64,000 nucleotides of DNA from Sphingopyxis flava (GCF_900168005.1 NZ_FUYP01000008.1:62001-126000); one strand, 5' to 3'. Shown: positions 35,782-45,177, counted from the first letter of the stretch. Made by a program: numbers and translations. The notes: generated from the letters alone by a model not told the origin.

Positions 35782-37353
35782 TTGTTTCAGCGCCATGAGC
35801 CCATCGCGGGGATGTCCGGCAACGCCGCCGCGCTCGCGTTGTCGCAGGCGCTTCCCCTGCAAAAGGGACATGGCGGCGCCGAGCCGCCGCTGACATGGCG
35901 CGAGCGGCTCGCCCAGCTCGATCTCGTCCCCGACCTCGGCGCCGATATCGGATCGGCCGAATGGTGGCGAGGTTTCGCCACGCTTGCGCTGCTTTGCGGC
36001 AGCGCGATCGCGACCTTCCCCGGAATCCAGCCGCTCGGCGTGGGCGGAGCGCCCGTCCTCGACGCCGCCGATTTCAACGAAGCGCGCGCGCAGATGATCG
36101 TGCCGCTCGCGCTCGGCGCCGACACCGGCCGCCACATGGCCGCGACCGATGCGGTTCGCCCGCTTGCCCAGACCCCCGAGCGGCCGCAAATCGAGCTCAC
36201 CGCGACGCTAGGCAGGGGAGACAGCTTTGCCCGTCTGCTCGAACGTTCGGGCGTGGGCAGCACCGAGGCGCAGGCGCTGGCCAGCCAGGTGGCGAGCGCG
36301 GTGCCGCTCGCCGATATTGCACCTGGGACACGCATCGACCTGATCCTCGGCCGCCGCGCGATGCGGACCATGCCACGCCCCGTCGAGGCGCTCGCGATGC
36401 GCGCGCGCTTCGATCTGCGGATCGAAATGGAACGGGAGGGCGACCGGCTGGTGATGCGCCGCATTCCGATCGCGGTCGACGCGACGCCGCTGCGTATCCG
36501 CGGCCGTGTGGGAGACAGCCTCTATCGCTCGGCCCGCGCCGCGGGCGCGCCGCCGGAGGCGATTCAGTCCTATTTGCGCGTCATCAGCCGCGAGATGCCG
36601 GTAAGGGCGATCCGCGCCTCAGACGAATATGACATCATCGTCGAGCATCGGCGCGCCGAGACCGGGGAGAGCGAGAGCGGCAAGCTGCTTTACGCAGGGC
36701 TTTGGCGCGGCGGGAAGCCGAAACTGTCGATGCTCGAATGGACCAAGGAAGGGCGAAGGCAGTGGTTCGAGGCCTCGGGTGTCGGGCAGCAGCGCGGCGG
36801 CATGGTGCGTCCGACGCACGGCCGCGTCACCTCGTCCTTCGGCATGCGCCGGCACCCGATCCTCGGATACCGGCGCATGCACAGCGGCATCGATTTCGGC
36901 GGCGGATACGGCGCGCCCATCTATGCCGTGAGTGACGGCGTCGTCACCACGGCGGGCCGTAACCGGGGTTACGGCAATTATGTGAAGCTCAATCACGGCG
37001 GCGGCCTTGGCACCGGCTATGGCCACATGAGCCGTATCGCGGTGCGCGCGGGCCAACATGTCCGCCGCGGACAGGTGATCGGTTATATTGGCAGTACTGG
37101 CCTGTCGACGGGGCCGCACCTTCACTATGAGCTCTACCGCAACGGTCATGCGGTGAATCCCGCATCGGTAAGCTTCGTCACCAGGGCGCAGCTCGAAGGC
37201 AAGGAGCTCGCCGATTTCCGCGCGCGCATCCGCCAGCTCACCGACGTAGCCCCTGGCGCGGCGCTGACGCCGATCGCGCCGAGGCAGATCGAAGGGCCCA
37301 AACTCGGGAGCCTCGCCGACGTGGCGTCGAAACGGGCCGGCGGGGGGATTTAG
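35782..37353 (+). CDS. M23-family peptidase (LytM-type), membrane anchored
   Basis: 523 residues from a TTG start (GGGGGTAA upstream). An ATG at 35605 is in frame, but a probable promoter lies between the two. One TM segment (about 75-93, GFATLALLCGSAIATFPG). The middle, about 150-330, has LysM/opacity-like segments (GDSFARLLERSGV, DSLYRSARAAGAPPEAIQSY). The C-terminal peptidase domain has GRVTSSFGMRRHPILGYRRM, HSGIDFGGGYGAPI and GPHLHYELYRNG, with the zinc ligands HxxxD and HxH. It cleaves peptidoglycan cross-bridges or activates amidases. Confidence 0.9.
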   Translation: MFQRHEPIAGMSGNAAALALSQALPLQKGHGGAEPPLTWRERLAQLDLVPDLGADIGSAEWWRGFATLALLCGSAIATFPGIQPLGVGGAPVLDAADFNEARAQMIVPLALGADTGRHMAATDAVRPLAQTPERPQIELTATLGRGDSFARLLERSGVGSTEAQALASQVASAVPLADIAPGTRIDLILGRRAMRTMPRPVEALAMRARFDLRIEMEREGDRLVMRRIPIAVDATPLRIRGRVGDSLYRSARAAGAPPEAIQSYLRVISREMPVRAIRASDEYDIIVEHRRAETGESESGKLLYAGLWRGGKPKLSMLEWTKEGRRQWFEASGVGQQRGGMVRPTHGRVTSSFGMRRHPILGYRRMHSGIDFGGGYGAPIYAVSDGVVTTAGRNRGYGNYVKLNHGGGLGTGYGHMSRIAVRAGQHVRRGQVIGYIGSTGLSTGPHLHYELYRNGHAVNPASVSFVTRAQLEGKELADFRARIRQLTDVAPGAALTPIAPRQIEGPKLGSLADVASKRAGGGI

Positions 37354-37436
37354 TCGATCATCGCCCCCGCAAGCGCGGATGATCCGGCGACCAATATCCC
37401 TTTTCACTGCCGGCAAAGCGCGGCTATGCACGCGCG

Positions 37437-38435
37437 ATGACTCACGCCGCATTCCCCGACCTGCGCCTTCGCCGCATCCGCCGCACGGGCTGGAGCCGCG
37501 CCATGGTGCGCGAGACGCAGATTTCGCCCGCCAATCTCATCTGGCCGCTCTTTGTCTGCGCAGGTGAGCGCACCGAAGAGCCGGTCGCGAGCCTTCCCGG
37601 CGTGTCGCGCTGGTCGGTCGATCTGCTCGTCGAGCGCGCGCGGGATGCGGTAGATGCCGGCATCCCCTGTCTTGCACTTTTTCCCTATACCGAGGCAGAT
37701 CGCCGCAGCGAGAACGGCGCCGAGGCGCTGAACCCCGACAATCTGATGTGCCGCGCGACCGCGGCAATCAAGGATGCGCTGGGCGACGCGATCGGCGTCC
37801 TTACCGACGTCGCGCTCGACCCCTATACCAGCCACGGACAGGACGGGCTGCTCGATGACGCGGGCTATGTGGTCAACGACCCGACGGTCGAAGTGCTGGT
37901 TGGGCAGGCCCTCAACCAGGCGCGCGCAGGCGCCGACATCATCGCACCCAGCGACATGATGGACGGCCGCGTCGGCGCGATCCGCAGAGCGCTCGAAGCG
38001 GAGGGCTTCGGCAATATCCAGATCATGAGCTACGCCGCCAAATATGCCTCGGCCTTCTATGGTCCGTTTCGCGACGCCGTCGGCTCGCGCGGGCTCCTGA
38101 AGGGCGACAAGAAGACCTATCAGATGGACCCTGCCAATGCTGAGGAGGCGCTGCGTGAAGTGGCCCAGGACCTCGCCGAGGGCGCTGACAGCGTGATGGT
38201 CAAGCCGGGGCTTCCCTATCTCGACATCGTCCGGCTGGTGAAGGAGCATTTCGCGGTTCCGGTCTACGCCTACCAGGTATCGGGCGAATATGCGATGATC
38301 GAGGCCGCGGTGGCCGCGGGAGCCGGGGAACGCGACGCGCTCGTTCTTGAAACCCTGCTTGCGTTCCGCCGCGCCGGCGCTTCGGCTGTGCTCAGCTATC
38401 ACGCGCTCCACGCGGCGCGGCTGCTCGGCGCATGA
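37437..38435 (+). CDS. hemB: Delta-aminolevulinic acid dehydratase (porphobilinogen synthase)
   Basis: 332 residues. It joins two 5-aminolevulinate molecules to porphobilinogen in haem synthesis. Visible features are RRTGWSRAMVRET near the N-terminus, DVALDPYTSHGQDGLLDD, the catalytic lysines in IMSYAAKYASAFYGPFRDA and SVMVKPGLPYLDIVRLVK, and YQVSGEYAMI. The metal site lacks the zinc-type cysteines, as in Mg-dependent proteobacterial enzymes. Its stop overlaps the next small ORF by 4 bp (ATGA). Confidence 0.97.
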   Translation: MTHAAFPDLRLRRIRRTGWSRAMVRETQISPANLIWPLFVCAGERTEEPVASLPGVSRWSVDLLVERARDAVDAGIPCLALFPYTEADRRSENGAEALNPDNLMCRATAAIKDALGDAIGVLTDVALDPYTSHGQDGLLDDAGYVVNDPTVEVLVGQALNQARAGADIIAPSDMMDGRVGAIRRALEAEGFGNIQIMSYAAKYASAFYGPFRDAVGSRGLLKGDKKTYQMDPANAEEALREVAQDLAEGADSVMVKPGLPYLDIVRLVKEHFAVPVYAYQVSGEYAMIEAAVAAGAGERDALVLETLLAFRRAGASAVLSYHALHAARLLGA

Positions 38436-38611
38436 TCGAGATCCAGGGGCTGACCATGCGGGCGGCGCGTCGCAAAGGCATCGCGCCCATCCAGCAAATC
38501 TGCATCGACCCTGGCGGCACCGCGACCTTGGGGCTCAAGCGAGCCCGCACGCATCGCTCGCGTGCGCATGTCCATTATTTTCGACACCGCGCCGCGCGGG
38601 AGGCGGCGTGA
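38432..38611 (+). CDS. 59-residue ORF linking hemB to the next gene
   Basis: The ATG overlaps the hemB stop (ATGA, 38432-38435) and its TGA overlaps the GTG start of the next gene (GTGA, 38608-38611), so it is coupled on both sides. The protein begins MIEIQGLTMRAARRKG, continues APIQQICIDPGGTATL and ends in a basic, His-rich stretch (HRSRAHVHYFRHRAAREAA). The R-A-A...I..I....GTAT pattern vaguely recalls the first strands of GNAT acetyltransferases, so it may be a relic. I cannot assign a function. Confidence 0.55.
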   Translation: MIEIQGLTMRAARRKGIAPIQQICIDPGGTATLGLKRARTHRSRAHVHYFRHRAAREAA

Positions 38612-40851
38612 CCGCTTCGCCGCACCGTTGGCTGTTCGTGCTGACGATTCTCGTCGGCAGCTTTCTGCTTTTTCTCGTCCAGCCGATGGTGGCGCGCATG
38701 GTACTGCCGCGGCTCGGCGGCGCGCCGATGGTGTGGAACAGCGCAATGCTGGTCTATCAGGCGCTGCTGCTCGGCGGCTATGCCTATGCGCACTGGCTTG
38801 GGCGCTTCGCGGTGCGGCGGCAAGCCGCGATTCACATTGCGCTGCTGCTCGTTGCATCCCTCTGGTTGCCGATCGGAATCGCCCAGATCGCACCGCCCGC
38901 GCCGGGGCAGGAGGTGCTATGGGTGCCGTTGCTGCTCACCGCGTCGATCGGCCCCGTCTTCTTCGTTGTCGCGGCGCAGGCGCCGTTGATGCAACGCTGG
39001 TTCGCACTCGATAGCCGCTCGGGCGATCCCTACATTCTCTACGCCGCCTCCAACCTCGGCAGCTTTGCCGGTCTGATTTCCTATCCCGCGCTGGTGGAGC
39101 CGGCGATGCCGCTTGACGCGCAAAGCCTCGGCTGGGCGGCCGGATATGCGTTGCTTTTCCTGCTTGTCGCCGGGAGTGCCGCGGCACGCTGGCGCGGCGC
39201 GGCAGCCACCTTTCATGGCGTGGAAGCGCCTCGCGAACCGCGCCCTGCACTCAGGCGGCAGATCCATTGGCTGCTGATCGCTGCGGTTCCCTCGGGGCTG
39301 ATGCTGTCGACGACGACGCACCTCACGACGGATATCGTCGCGATGCCGCTGCTCTGGGTTCTCCCGCTAGGCCTTTACCTTCTGAGCTTCGTCATCGCCT
39401 TTTCCACTCTCGACGGGGTCAAACAGATCTTCGCGACAATTGCCCCGGCGCTTCTTCTGATTACGGGCGGACAGGCGCTCCTCAGCACCGGCGGCGGGAC
39501 GATGCTGCTCGCGCTGATGAGCCTTGTCATGCTCTTCGTCGTCGCGACTGCACTGCATGGCTATCTCCACCATCTGCGCCCCGCGCCCGAGCATCTGACG
39601 CTCTTCTATCTGGTCATGTCGGCCGGCGGCGTGCTCGGCGGTGCCTTTGCCGCGCTCGCTGCGCCGCTGCTCTTCAACTGGGTGTACGAGCATCCGGTTC
39701 TGGTCCTCGCCGCCGCCGCATTGCTTCCGCTGCCTGCACTGCTGCCGTGGGATCATTGGCTGAAGATTGCGCGGCCCACCCCTTATGTCGCAGCGCTCCT
39801 GCTTCTTGCCGTCTTCGCCTCCTGGCAGCTCGCGTCTGCCTGGGACGGCACCCTTGGCGGAATGAGCTGGGTGTGGGCGGGGCTGCTCCTGGCGATCGGC
39901 CTGCTCGTGATCGCATGGCGCTGGGCTTATATTCCGGTCCTGATCCTGCTCATGCTCGGGATCGGCGGCCTCGACACGCTGGAAAAAGGCCGGCATGGCA
40001 TGCGCGTGCGCAGCTATTTTGGTGTGTACACCGTTACCGACGATCGCGTGCACCAGCAGCGCCGCCTTGCGCATGGCACGACCCTCCACGGACTCCAGCG
40101 CACCGACCCCGAGCATCGGCTCGAACCGACAACCTACTACGGCCCCCAATCAGGGGTCGGCTTGGCGCTGGGCGCCGCTGCCCGGCTCGCCGGACCCAAT
40201 GCGTCGGTCGGCATCGTCGGTCTCGGCGCGGGAACCTTATCCTGCTATCGCCGGGCGGGGCAGCGCTGGACGATTTTCGAGATCGACCCGGTGATGGTCA
40301 GCATCGCCCGCGATCCCGCCAAATTCACCTTCCTGTCCCGCTGTGCGGGAGACACGCCGATCATCATCGGTGATGCGCGCCTGGAAATTGCCAAGCAACC
40401 CTCCGGACGCTTCGATATCCTCGTGATCGACGCCTTCTCGTCCGATGCGATCCCGCTTCACCTGCTGACGAAGGAAGCGATCGGCATCTACGCCCGCGCG
40501 CTCAAACCCGACGGCATTCTCGTCATTCATATCTCGAACCGCTTCTTTGATCTTGAACCCGTGCTCGCGACGGAGGCAAAGGCGCGTGGGTGGGCGGCGG
40601 CGATTCGCATGGACCCGGCGGGGCACGACGATAGCTACAGCGCGCTCACTGCTTCGAACTGGGTCGCGCTCACCGCGAGGAAAGAGCGTATGGATCAGTT
40701 GACCGGCGGTCTCAGACCGCGCGACGAAGCGCAGGAAGACGGCGCCTGGGTGCCTCTGGAGGGGCGGGCGCATTTCGATCGCTGGACCGACGATTATGCC
40801 TCGACGCTGCCCGTCCTGCTCTGGAAACATCTTATCGGAGGCCGCGAATGA
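38608..40851 (+). CDS. Fused MFS/spermidine-synthase-like membrane protein
   Basis: 747 residues from GTG, with GGAGG upstream and a GTGA overlap. The N-terminal half has about 12 hydrophobic segments (HRWLFVLTILVGSFLLFLVQ and following) typical of fused spermidine-synthase transporters. The C-terminal half is a Rossmann methyltransferase-like domain: VGIVGLGAGTLSCY, TIFEIDPVMVSIA and DILVIDAFSSDAIPLHLL. Most of these lack proven polyamine activity. Its end overlaps the gamma-carbonic anhydrase gene (ATGA). Confidence 0.9.
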   Translation: MTASPHRWLFVLTILVGSFLLFLVQPMVARMVLPRLGGAPMVWNSAMLVYQALLLGGYAYAHWLGRFAVRRQAAIHIALLLVASLWLPIGIAQIAPPAPGQEVLWVPLLLTASIGPVFFVVAAQAPLMQRWFALDSRSGDPYILYAASNLGSFAGLISYPALVEPAMPLDAQSLGWAAGYALLFLLVAGSAAARWRGAAATFHGVEAPREPRPALRRQIHWLLIAAVPSGLMLSTTTHLTTDIVAMPLLWVLPLGLYLLSFVIAFSTLDGVKQIFATIAPALLLITGGQALLSTGGGTMLLALMSLVMLFVVATALHGYLHHLRPAPEHLTLFYLVMSAGGVLGGAFAALAAPLLFNWVYEHPVLVLAAAALLPLPALLPWDHWLKIARPTPYVAALLLLAVFASWQLASAWDGTLGGMSWVWAGLLLAIGLLVIAWRWAYIPVLILLMLGIGGLDTLEKGRHGMRVRSYFGVYTVTDDRVHQQRRLAHGTTLHGLQRTDPEHRLEPTTYYGPQSGVGLALGAAARLAGPNASVGIVGLGAGTLSCYRRAGQRWTIFEIDPVMVSIARDPAKFTFLSRCAGDTPIIIGDARLEIAKQPSGRFDILVIDAFSSDAIPLHLLTKEAIGIYARALKPDGILVIHISNRFFDLEPVLATEAKARGWAAAIRMDPAGHDDSYSALTASNWVALTARKERMDQLTGGLRPRDEAQEDGAWVPLEGRAHFDRWTDDYASTLPVLLWKHLIGGRE

Positions 40852-41405
40852 CCCGCAGCGACATTTCTATCATCAGCGTGAATGGCAAGACGCCGCGGAT
40901 CGATCCCAGCGCCTTCATTGCCCCCGGGTGCCGCATCATTGGCGATGTAGAAATCGGGCCAGATGTCAGCATCTGGTACAATTGCGTGCTGCGCGCCGAT
41001 GTCAGCCACATCCGCGTGGGAGCGCGGAGCAATATCCAGGATGGCAGCATTGTCCACTGCGACGGCCCGATGCCCCATCGCCCGGACGGCTATCCGACGA
41101 TCATCGGCGAAGATGTGCTCATCGGTCATCTCGCGATGGTGCACGGCTGCACACTCGCCGACCGAGCATTCGTCGGATTGAAGGCGACGGTGATGAACGG
41201 CTGCCACATCGGAAGTGACGCGATGCTTGCAGCGGGCGCGCTCTTGACCGAGCATAAGGAAATCCCCTCGCGCGAGCTATGGGCAGGAGCGCCCGCGCGC
41301 CGGGTACGCGAGATCGACGACGCGCAGGCCGCAGGGATGCAAGCCGGCGTTGCGCATTATGTGCTTAACGGACGGATGCACAAGGCCGCGATCGAAGAGC
41401 GTTGA
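40848..41405 (+). CDS. Gamma-carbonic anhydrase family protein
   Basis: 185 residues. A left-handed beta helix of hexapeptide repeats (IIGDVEIGPDVSIWYNCVLR, IIGEDVLIGHLAMVHGCTLA) with histidine ligands in IVHCDGP, GHLAMVHGC. YrdA/CaiE-type gamma-CA proteins bind metal; catalysis is not certain for each member. The ATG overlaps the preceding stop by 4 bp, making it the last gene of the hemB run. Its end is 25 bp from the convergent septation protein gene. Confidence 0.93.
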   Translation: MTRSDISIISVNGKTPRIDPSAFIAPGCRIIGDVEIGPDVSIWYNCVLRADVSHIRVGARSNIQDGSIVHCDGPMPHRPDGYPTIIGEDVLIGHLAMVHGCTLADRAFVGLKATVMNGCHIGSDAMLAAGALLTEHKEIPSRELWAGAPARRVREIDDAQAAGMQAGVAHYVLNGRMHKAAIEER

Positions 41406-41430
41406 AACGCCGCCCTTCCAGCGGCGAGAG

Positions 41431-42102
41431 TTATTTTGCTTCGCTTTCGGACACCGCAAGGCCGTTCTTCATCATCACCGGTAATTGGGTCAGCGTGAAG
41501 AGGAAGGATAGCGCGGTGACGCCCCAGACCTTGATCGTCAGCCAGAGGTCGAAGCTCATCTCGCCCGCCTGGATCAATTCGTACATGACGTGATTGGCGA
41601 TGCCGAGCGCTGCAAAGAAGAGGCCCCAGTTTCGCGAAAGCGCAAGCCAACCCTTTTCGGTCACGCCCTCGAGCGCCGACTGCAGCAGATATTTGAGCAT
41701 CGGCTTCTTGAAGAACCATCCGCCGAGGAGCAAGGCCGCGAAACCGGCGTAGATGATCGTCGGCTTCATCACGATGAAGCGCTCGTCGTGAAACCAGACG
41801 GTCAGCGCCCCGAAGCCGAGAACGAGGATGCCTGACATCCACAGCATCGGCGAAATTTTGCCGAGTTTCCATTTCGACACCGCCATCGCGATGACGATCG
41901 CGACCATGAAGGCGAGCGTGCCCTTGATCGCGCCCGCCGTCGCCGCGAAGGCGCCCTCGCCGCCCGAGGTGAATTTATAGGTGATGAAGAAGATGAGCAG
42001 CGGCCCGAAATCGATCGCGAAGTTGAGCCAGCCATGCTTGGCAGGCGGCGGTGCGGGCACCGTCTCCGGGCCGGCGGGCAGTTGGTCGAAAGTCTCGCTC
42101 AT
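41431..42102 (-). CDS. Septation protein A (YciB/IspZ family)
   Basis: 223 residues. About five or six TM helices: FAIDFGPLLIFFITYKFT, AFMVAIVIAMAVSKW, MLWMSGILVLGFGALTVW, PTIIYAGFAALLLGGWFF and LSFLFTLTQLPVMMKNG. The segment SRNWGLFFAALGIANHVMYE is a family hallmark. YciB-type proteins act at the inner membrane in cell envelope and division. The Pro-rich N-terminal 23 residues are an extension. It follows ftsY, overlapping it by 4 bp. Confidence 0.93.
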   Translation of the reverse strand: MSETFDQLPAGPETVPAPPPAKHGWLNFAIDFGPLLIFFITYKFTSGGEGAFAATAGAIKGTLAFMVAIVIAMAVSKWKLGKISPMLWMSGILVLGFGALTVWFHDERFIVMKPTIIYAGFAALLLGGWFFKKPMLKYLLQSALEGVTEKGWLALSRNWGLFFAALGIANHVMYELIQAGEMSFDLWLTIKVWGVTALSFLFTLTQLPVMMKNGLAVSESEAK

Positions 42103-43025
42103 CGGATATTTCCTGCAATAATGCCCGCGATCTCATCGGCATCGAAGGGCCGGAGGTCGTCAATCGTCTCGCCGATCCCGATCGCGTGGATCGGCAGGCC
42201 GTGGCGCTCGGCCGCGGCGACGAGCACGCCGCCGCGCGCCGTGCCATCGAGCTTGGTCATCACAAGACCCGTTACGCCTGCCACCTCGCGGAACACGTCG
42301 ATCTGCGAAAGCGCATTCTGTCCCGTCGTCGCGTCGAGCACCAGAACGACGTCGTGCGGCGCCGCCGGATTGAGGCGGCCCAAGACGCGCTTGATCTTGG
42401 CAAGCTCGTCCATGAGCTCGCGCTTGTTCTGAAGCCTTCCCGCGGTATCGACGATGAGCACGTCGATGCCGGTCGCTGTTGCCTGCTTGACGGCGTCGAA
42501 AACGATGCCCGCGGCGTCACCGCCCTCAGCTCCCGCCATGATCGGCACCCCAAGCCGCTCGGCCCAGACTCTCAGCTGCCCGATCGCGGCGGCGCGGAAG
42601 GTGTCGCCCGCGACGAGCATGACCCCATAATCCTGCTCCTGAAAGAGATGCGCAAGCTTGGCGATCGTCGTGGTCTTGCCCGAGCCGTTGACGCCGATCA
42701 CCAATATGACCTGCGGGCGCGGAAAGGCGTCGATCTCCAGCGGTTCGGCGACCGGGCGGAGCACGGCAGCAATCTCACCGGCGACGATCTTCCTCAATTG
42801 TTCGACATCGCCCTCGCCCGCGTCGCGCCGCTCGGCAAGGCGGTCGCGGATACGCGCCGCCATCCCGGGCCCAAGGTCGGCGGTGATCAACGCCTCCTCG
42901 ATCCGGTCGAGATCCTCGTCGTCGAGCCGCGACTTGCCGGTGAGACCAGCGAGATTCTCGCCGAGCCGCTCCGACGTCCGCTTGAGACCGCCGAATAGCC
43001 GCTCGCTCCAGCTTGCGCCGCTCAT
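42099..43025 (-). CDS. ftsY: Signal recognition particle receptor FtsY
   Basis: 308 residues from the ATG that overlaps the mtaB stop. The NG domain is complete: DRIEEALITADLGPGMA (N domain), GVNGSGKTTTIAKLAHL (G1), LVAGDTFRAAAIGQL (G2), LIVDTAGRLQNKRELMDEL (G3), MTKLDGTARGGVL (G4). The acidic N-terminal A domain of E. coli is missing, so it is a short form. It receives SRP-ribosome complexes from Ffh (encoded at 47094) at the membrane. Confidence 0.97.
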   Translation of the reverse strand: MSGASWSERLFGGLKRTSERLGENLAGLTGKSRLDDEDLDRIEEALITADLGPGMAARIRDRLAERRDAGEGDVEQLRKIVAGEIAAVLRPVAEPLEIDAFPRPQVILVIGVNGSGKTTTIAKLAHLFQEQDYGVMLVAGDTFRAAAIGQLRVWAERLGVPIMAGAEGGDAAGIVFDAVKQATATGIDVLIVDTAGRLQNKRELMDELAKIKRVLGRLNPAAPHDVVLVLDATTGQNALSQIDVFREVAGVTGLVMTKLDGTARGGVLVAAAERHGLPIHAIGIGETIDDLRPFDADEIAGIIAGNIR

Positions 43026-44287
43026 GCCGCGATCCTTTCGGCGATCATCCGCTCGCCGTCTCGCGCGGAGAGGCGCACCGGAACGATGCTTCCCGGCGCC
43101 GCAGGGGCGACGAGGGCGAGCGCGGCGAATGTCTCGCCATGTCCGGTTAGACCATCGCGCTCGACGAGCATCGATGCCCGGAGGCCTTTTTGAGCATCCA
43201 TCCACGCATGACGCCGCCGCGCATTGGCTTCGCGCAGGATCGCTGCGCGCTCGCGCGCCACGGCGCGGGGAACTTGCGGCATGCGCGCGGCGGGGGTTCC
43301 GGCACGCGGGCTGTAAGGAAAAATATGGCCAAAGACGATGTCGGCCTCGTCGATCAGGGCCAGGCTGTTGGCGAACATCTCGTCATCCTCGGTGGGAAAT
43401 CCGGCGATCAGGTCGGCGCCAATCGCAATGTCGGGCCGCGCGGTCTTGAGGCGTTCGACCAGACGCACTGCATCGGCGCGGCGGTGGCGGCGCTTCATTC
43501 GCGTGAGCACCATATCGTCGCCGGCCTGCAGCGACAGATGGACGTGAGGCATCACCCGCCTTTCCTCGGTGATCAGCGCGAAAAGAGCGTCGTCGAGGCG
43601 GTGAGGATCAAGCGACGAGAGGCGCAGGCGCTCGACGGGCAGCTCCAGCAGTGCCGCGACCAGCGCAGCGAGGCTGGTGCCAATATCGTCGCCATAGCTT
43701 GCAAGATCCACCCCCGTCAGCACGATCTCGCGCTGGCCGCGCTCGAGCGCCGTGCGGGCGGCATCGACTACGGCTTCGACCGACGAGGAGCGCGCGGTGC
43801 CGCGGGCGAGCACGGTGGCGCAAAAGGTACAGCTGTGCGAGCAGCCGGTCTGCACGCCCAGGAAGGCGCGGGCGTGATCGGCGCCAGAGAGGGCTGGGGT
43901 GTACCCGTTCTTTGTCTGGTCGAGGGCAAGAGGCTGATGAAGAGTGTCGGCTTTCACGCCCGGTTGGGGCGCGCTGGCGGCACGATAGCTCGCGGCGAGG
44001 TTCTTGGCGTCGTTGGCAACCACCCTTGCGCCCATGTCCGCAAAGCGCTGCCCCTCGAGCTCGGCGGCGCACCCCGTGACCACGACATGGGCGCCGGGCC
44101 GCTCCCGCAGTGCGCGGCGCACGGCCTGCCGTACCTGTCGCAGCGCTTCCTCGGTCACGGCGCAGCTGTTGAAGACGATCGTGTCGCCCGCATCTGCACG
44201 CGTCGCGGCGACGCGCACGGCCTCACCCTCGGCGATGTTGAGCCGGCACCCGAAATTGACGACATCGACGCATCCGGCAGCGCTCAT
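43022..44287 (-). CDS. mtaB: tRNA t6A37 methylthiotransferase MtaB
   Basis: 421 residues. The N-terminal UPF0004 domain has VVNFGCRLNIAEGEAV, NSCAVTEEALRQ and VVTGCAAELEGQRF with three cluster cysteines. The radical SAM domain has VQTGCSHSCTFCATVLARG (CxxxCxxC). EIVLTGVDLASYGDDIG and LQAGDDMVLTRMKRRH are MtaB-type segments, and a C-terminal TRAM domain follows. It adds a methylthio group to t6A37 of tRNAs. The start overlaps the dapF stop (ATGA). Confidence 0.95.
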   Translation of the reverse strand: MSAAGCVDVVNFGCRLNIAEGEAVRVAATRADAGDTIVFNSCAVTEEALRQVRQAVRRALRERPGAHVVVTGCAAELEGQRFADMGARVVANDAKNLAASYRAASAPQPGVKADTLHQPLALDQTKNGYTPALSGADHARAFLGVQTGCSHSCTFCATVLARGTARSSSVEAVVDAARTALERGQREIVLTGVDLASYGDDIGTSLAALVAALLELPVERLRLSSLDPHRLDDALFALITEERRVMPHVHLSLQAGDDMVLTRMKRRHRRADAVRLVERLKTARPDIAIGADLIAGFPTEDDEMFANSLALIDEADIVFGHIFPYSPRAGTPAARMPQVPRAVARERAAILREANARRRHAWMDAQKGLRASMLVERDGLTGHGETFAALALVAPAAPGSIVPVRLSARDGERMIAERIAA

Positions 44288-45090
44288 CCGAAGCGCGCCC
44301 AGTCAGTTTCGCCCTCGAACACGCGCGTCGCGGCGCCGCTCATCACGATCGGCTCGCCTTCCGCCCAGCGGATCACGAGATCGCCGCCGGGCAGCGAAAT
44401 GGTGACTGGGGACTGGACAAGGCCGGCGCGGATCGCGGCGACCGCGGTGGCGCAGGCGCCGGTTCCGCACGCCTGTGTCAGCCCGACCCCGCGCTCCCAG
44501 ACGCGCAGCTGCAGCTGATTTTCGCCATCGAGGCTCGCGACGTTGACGTTGACGCGTTCGGGAAACAGGGGGTCGGTCTCGATCCGGGGTCCAAGGTCAG
44601 CGAGCGGGACCGCATCGGCTTCGGGAACAAAGAAGATAATATGCGGATTGCCGACATTGACCGCGGCGCCATGCTCAAGCTCGTCCCAAGCAACGGGCAT
44701 GTCACGCGTATCCATCGGCATTGCGAGCGGGATCTGCTCCCAATCGAAGGCGGGTTCGCCCAGCGTCACCTCGGCGCCGCCATCGGCCGGGCTGACACGC
44801 AGCATGCCGCCCAGCGTCTCGATCACGGCAGCCTTTCCGATCAGCGTCGCGACGCAGCGCGTCGCATTGCCGCACGCCTCCACCTCGCCGCCGTCGGCGT
44901 TGAAGATACGCATCTTCAGATCGGCCTTCTCGGACGGCTCGAGCAGGATCAGCTGGTCGCAGCCGATACCATGGCGCCTGTCGGCGATCGCATGCGCGCG
45001 CGCCGCCGTCATCTCGACGGGGCATATCCGCGCATCGATGACGACAAAGTCGTTGCCGAGGCCATGCATTTTGGTGAAGCGATCCGCCAT
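44284..45090 (-). CDS. dapF: Diaminopimelate epimerase
   Basis: 268 residues. Active-site cysteines lie in GGEVEACGNATRCVA and LTQACGTGACATAVAA; MHGLGNDFVVIDAR is the N-terminal signature. It interconverts LL- and meso-diaminopimelate for lysine and peptidoglycan synthesis. It heads the dapF-mtaB-ftsY-septation protein run, all joined by 4-bp overlaps. Confidence 0.97.
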   Translation of the reverse strand: MADRFTKMHGLGNDFVVIDARICPVEMTAARAHAIADRRHGIGCDQLILLEPSEKADLKMRIFNADGGEVEACGNATRCVATLIGKAAVIETLGGMLRVSPADGGAEVTLGEPAFDWEQIPLAMPMDTRDMPVAWDELEHGAAVNVGNPHIIFFVPEADAVPLADLGPRIETDPLFPERVNVNVASLDGENQLQLRVWERGVGLTQACGTGACATAVAAIRAGLVQSPVTISLPGGDLVIRWAEGEPIVMSGAATRVFEGETDWARFG

Positions 45091-45177
45091 GTTCGCGCAT
45101 GTAAGGGCGCGCAGGCGGGAAGTCTAGCGAGGCGGGACGGGCAGCCTCGTCTGCTTACGATATCGGGCGCGACGTGC

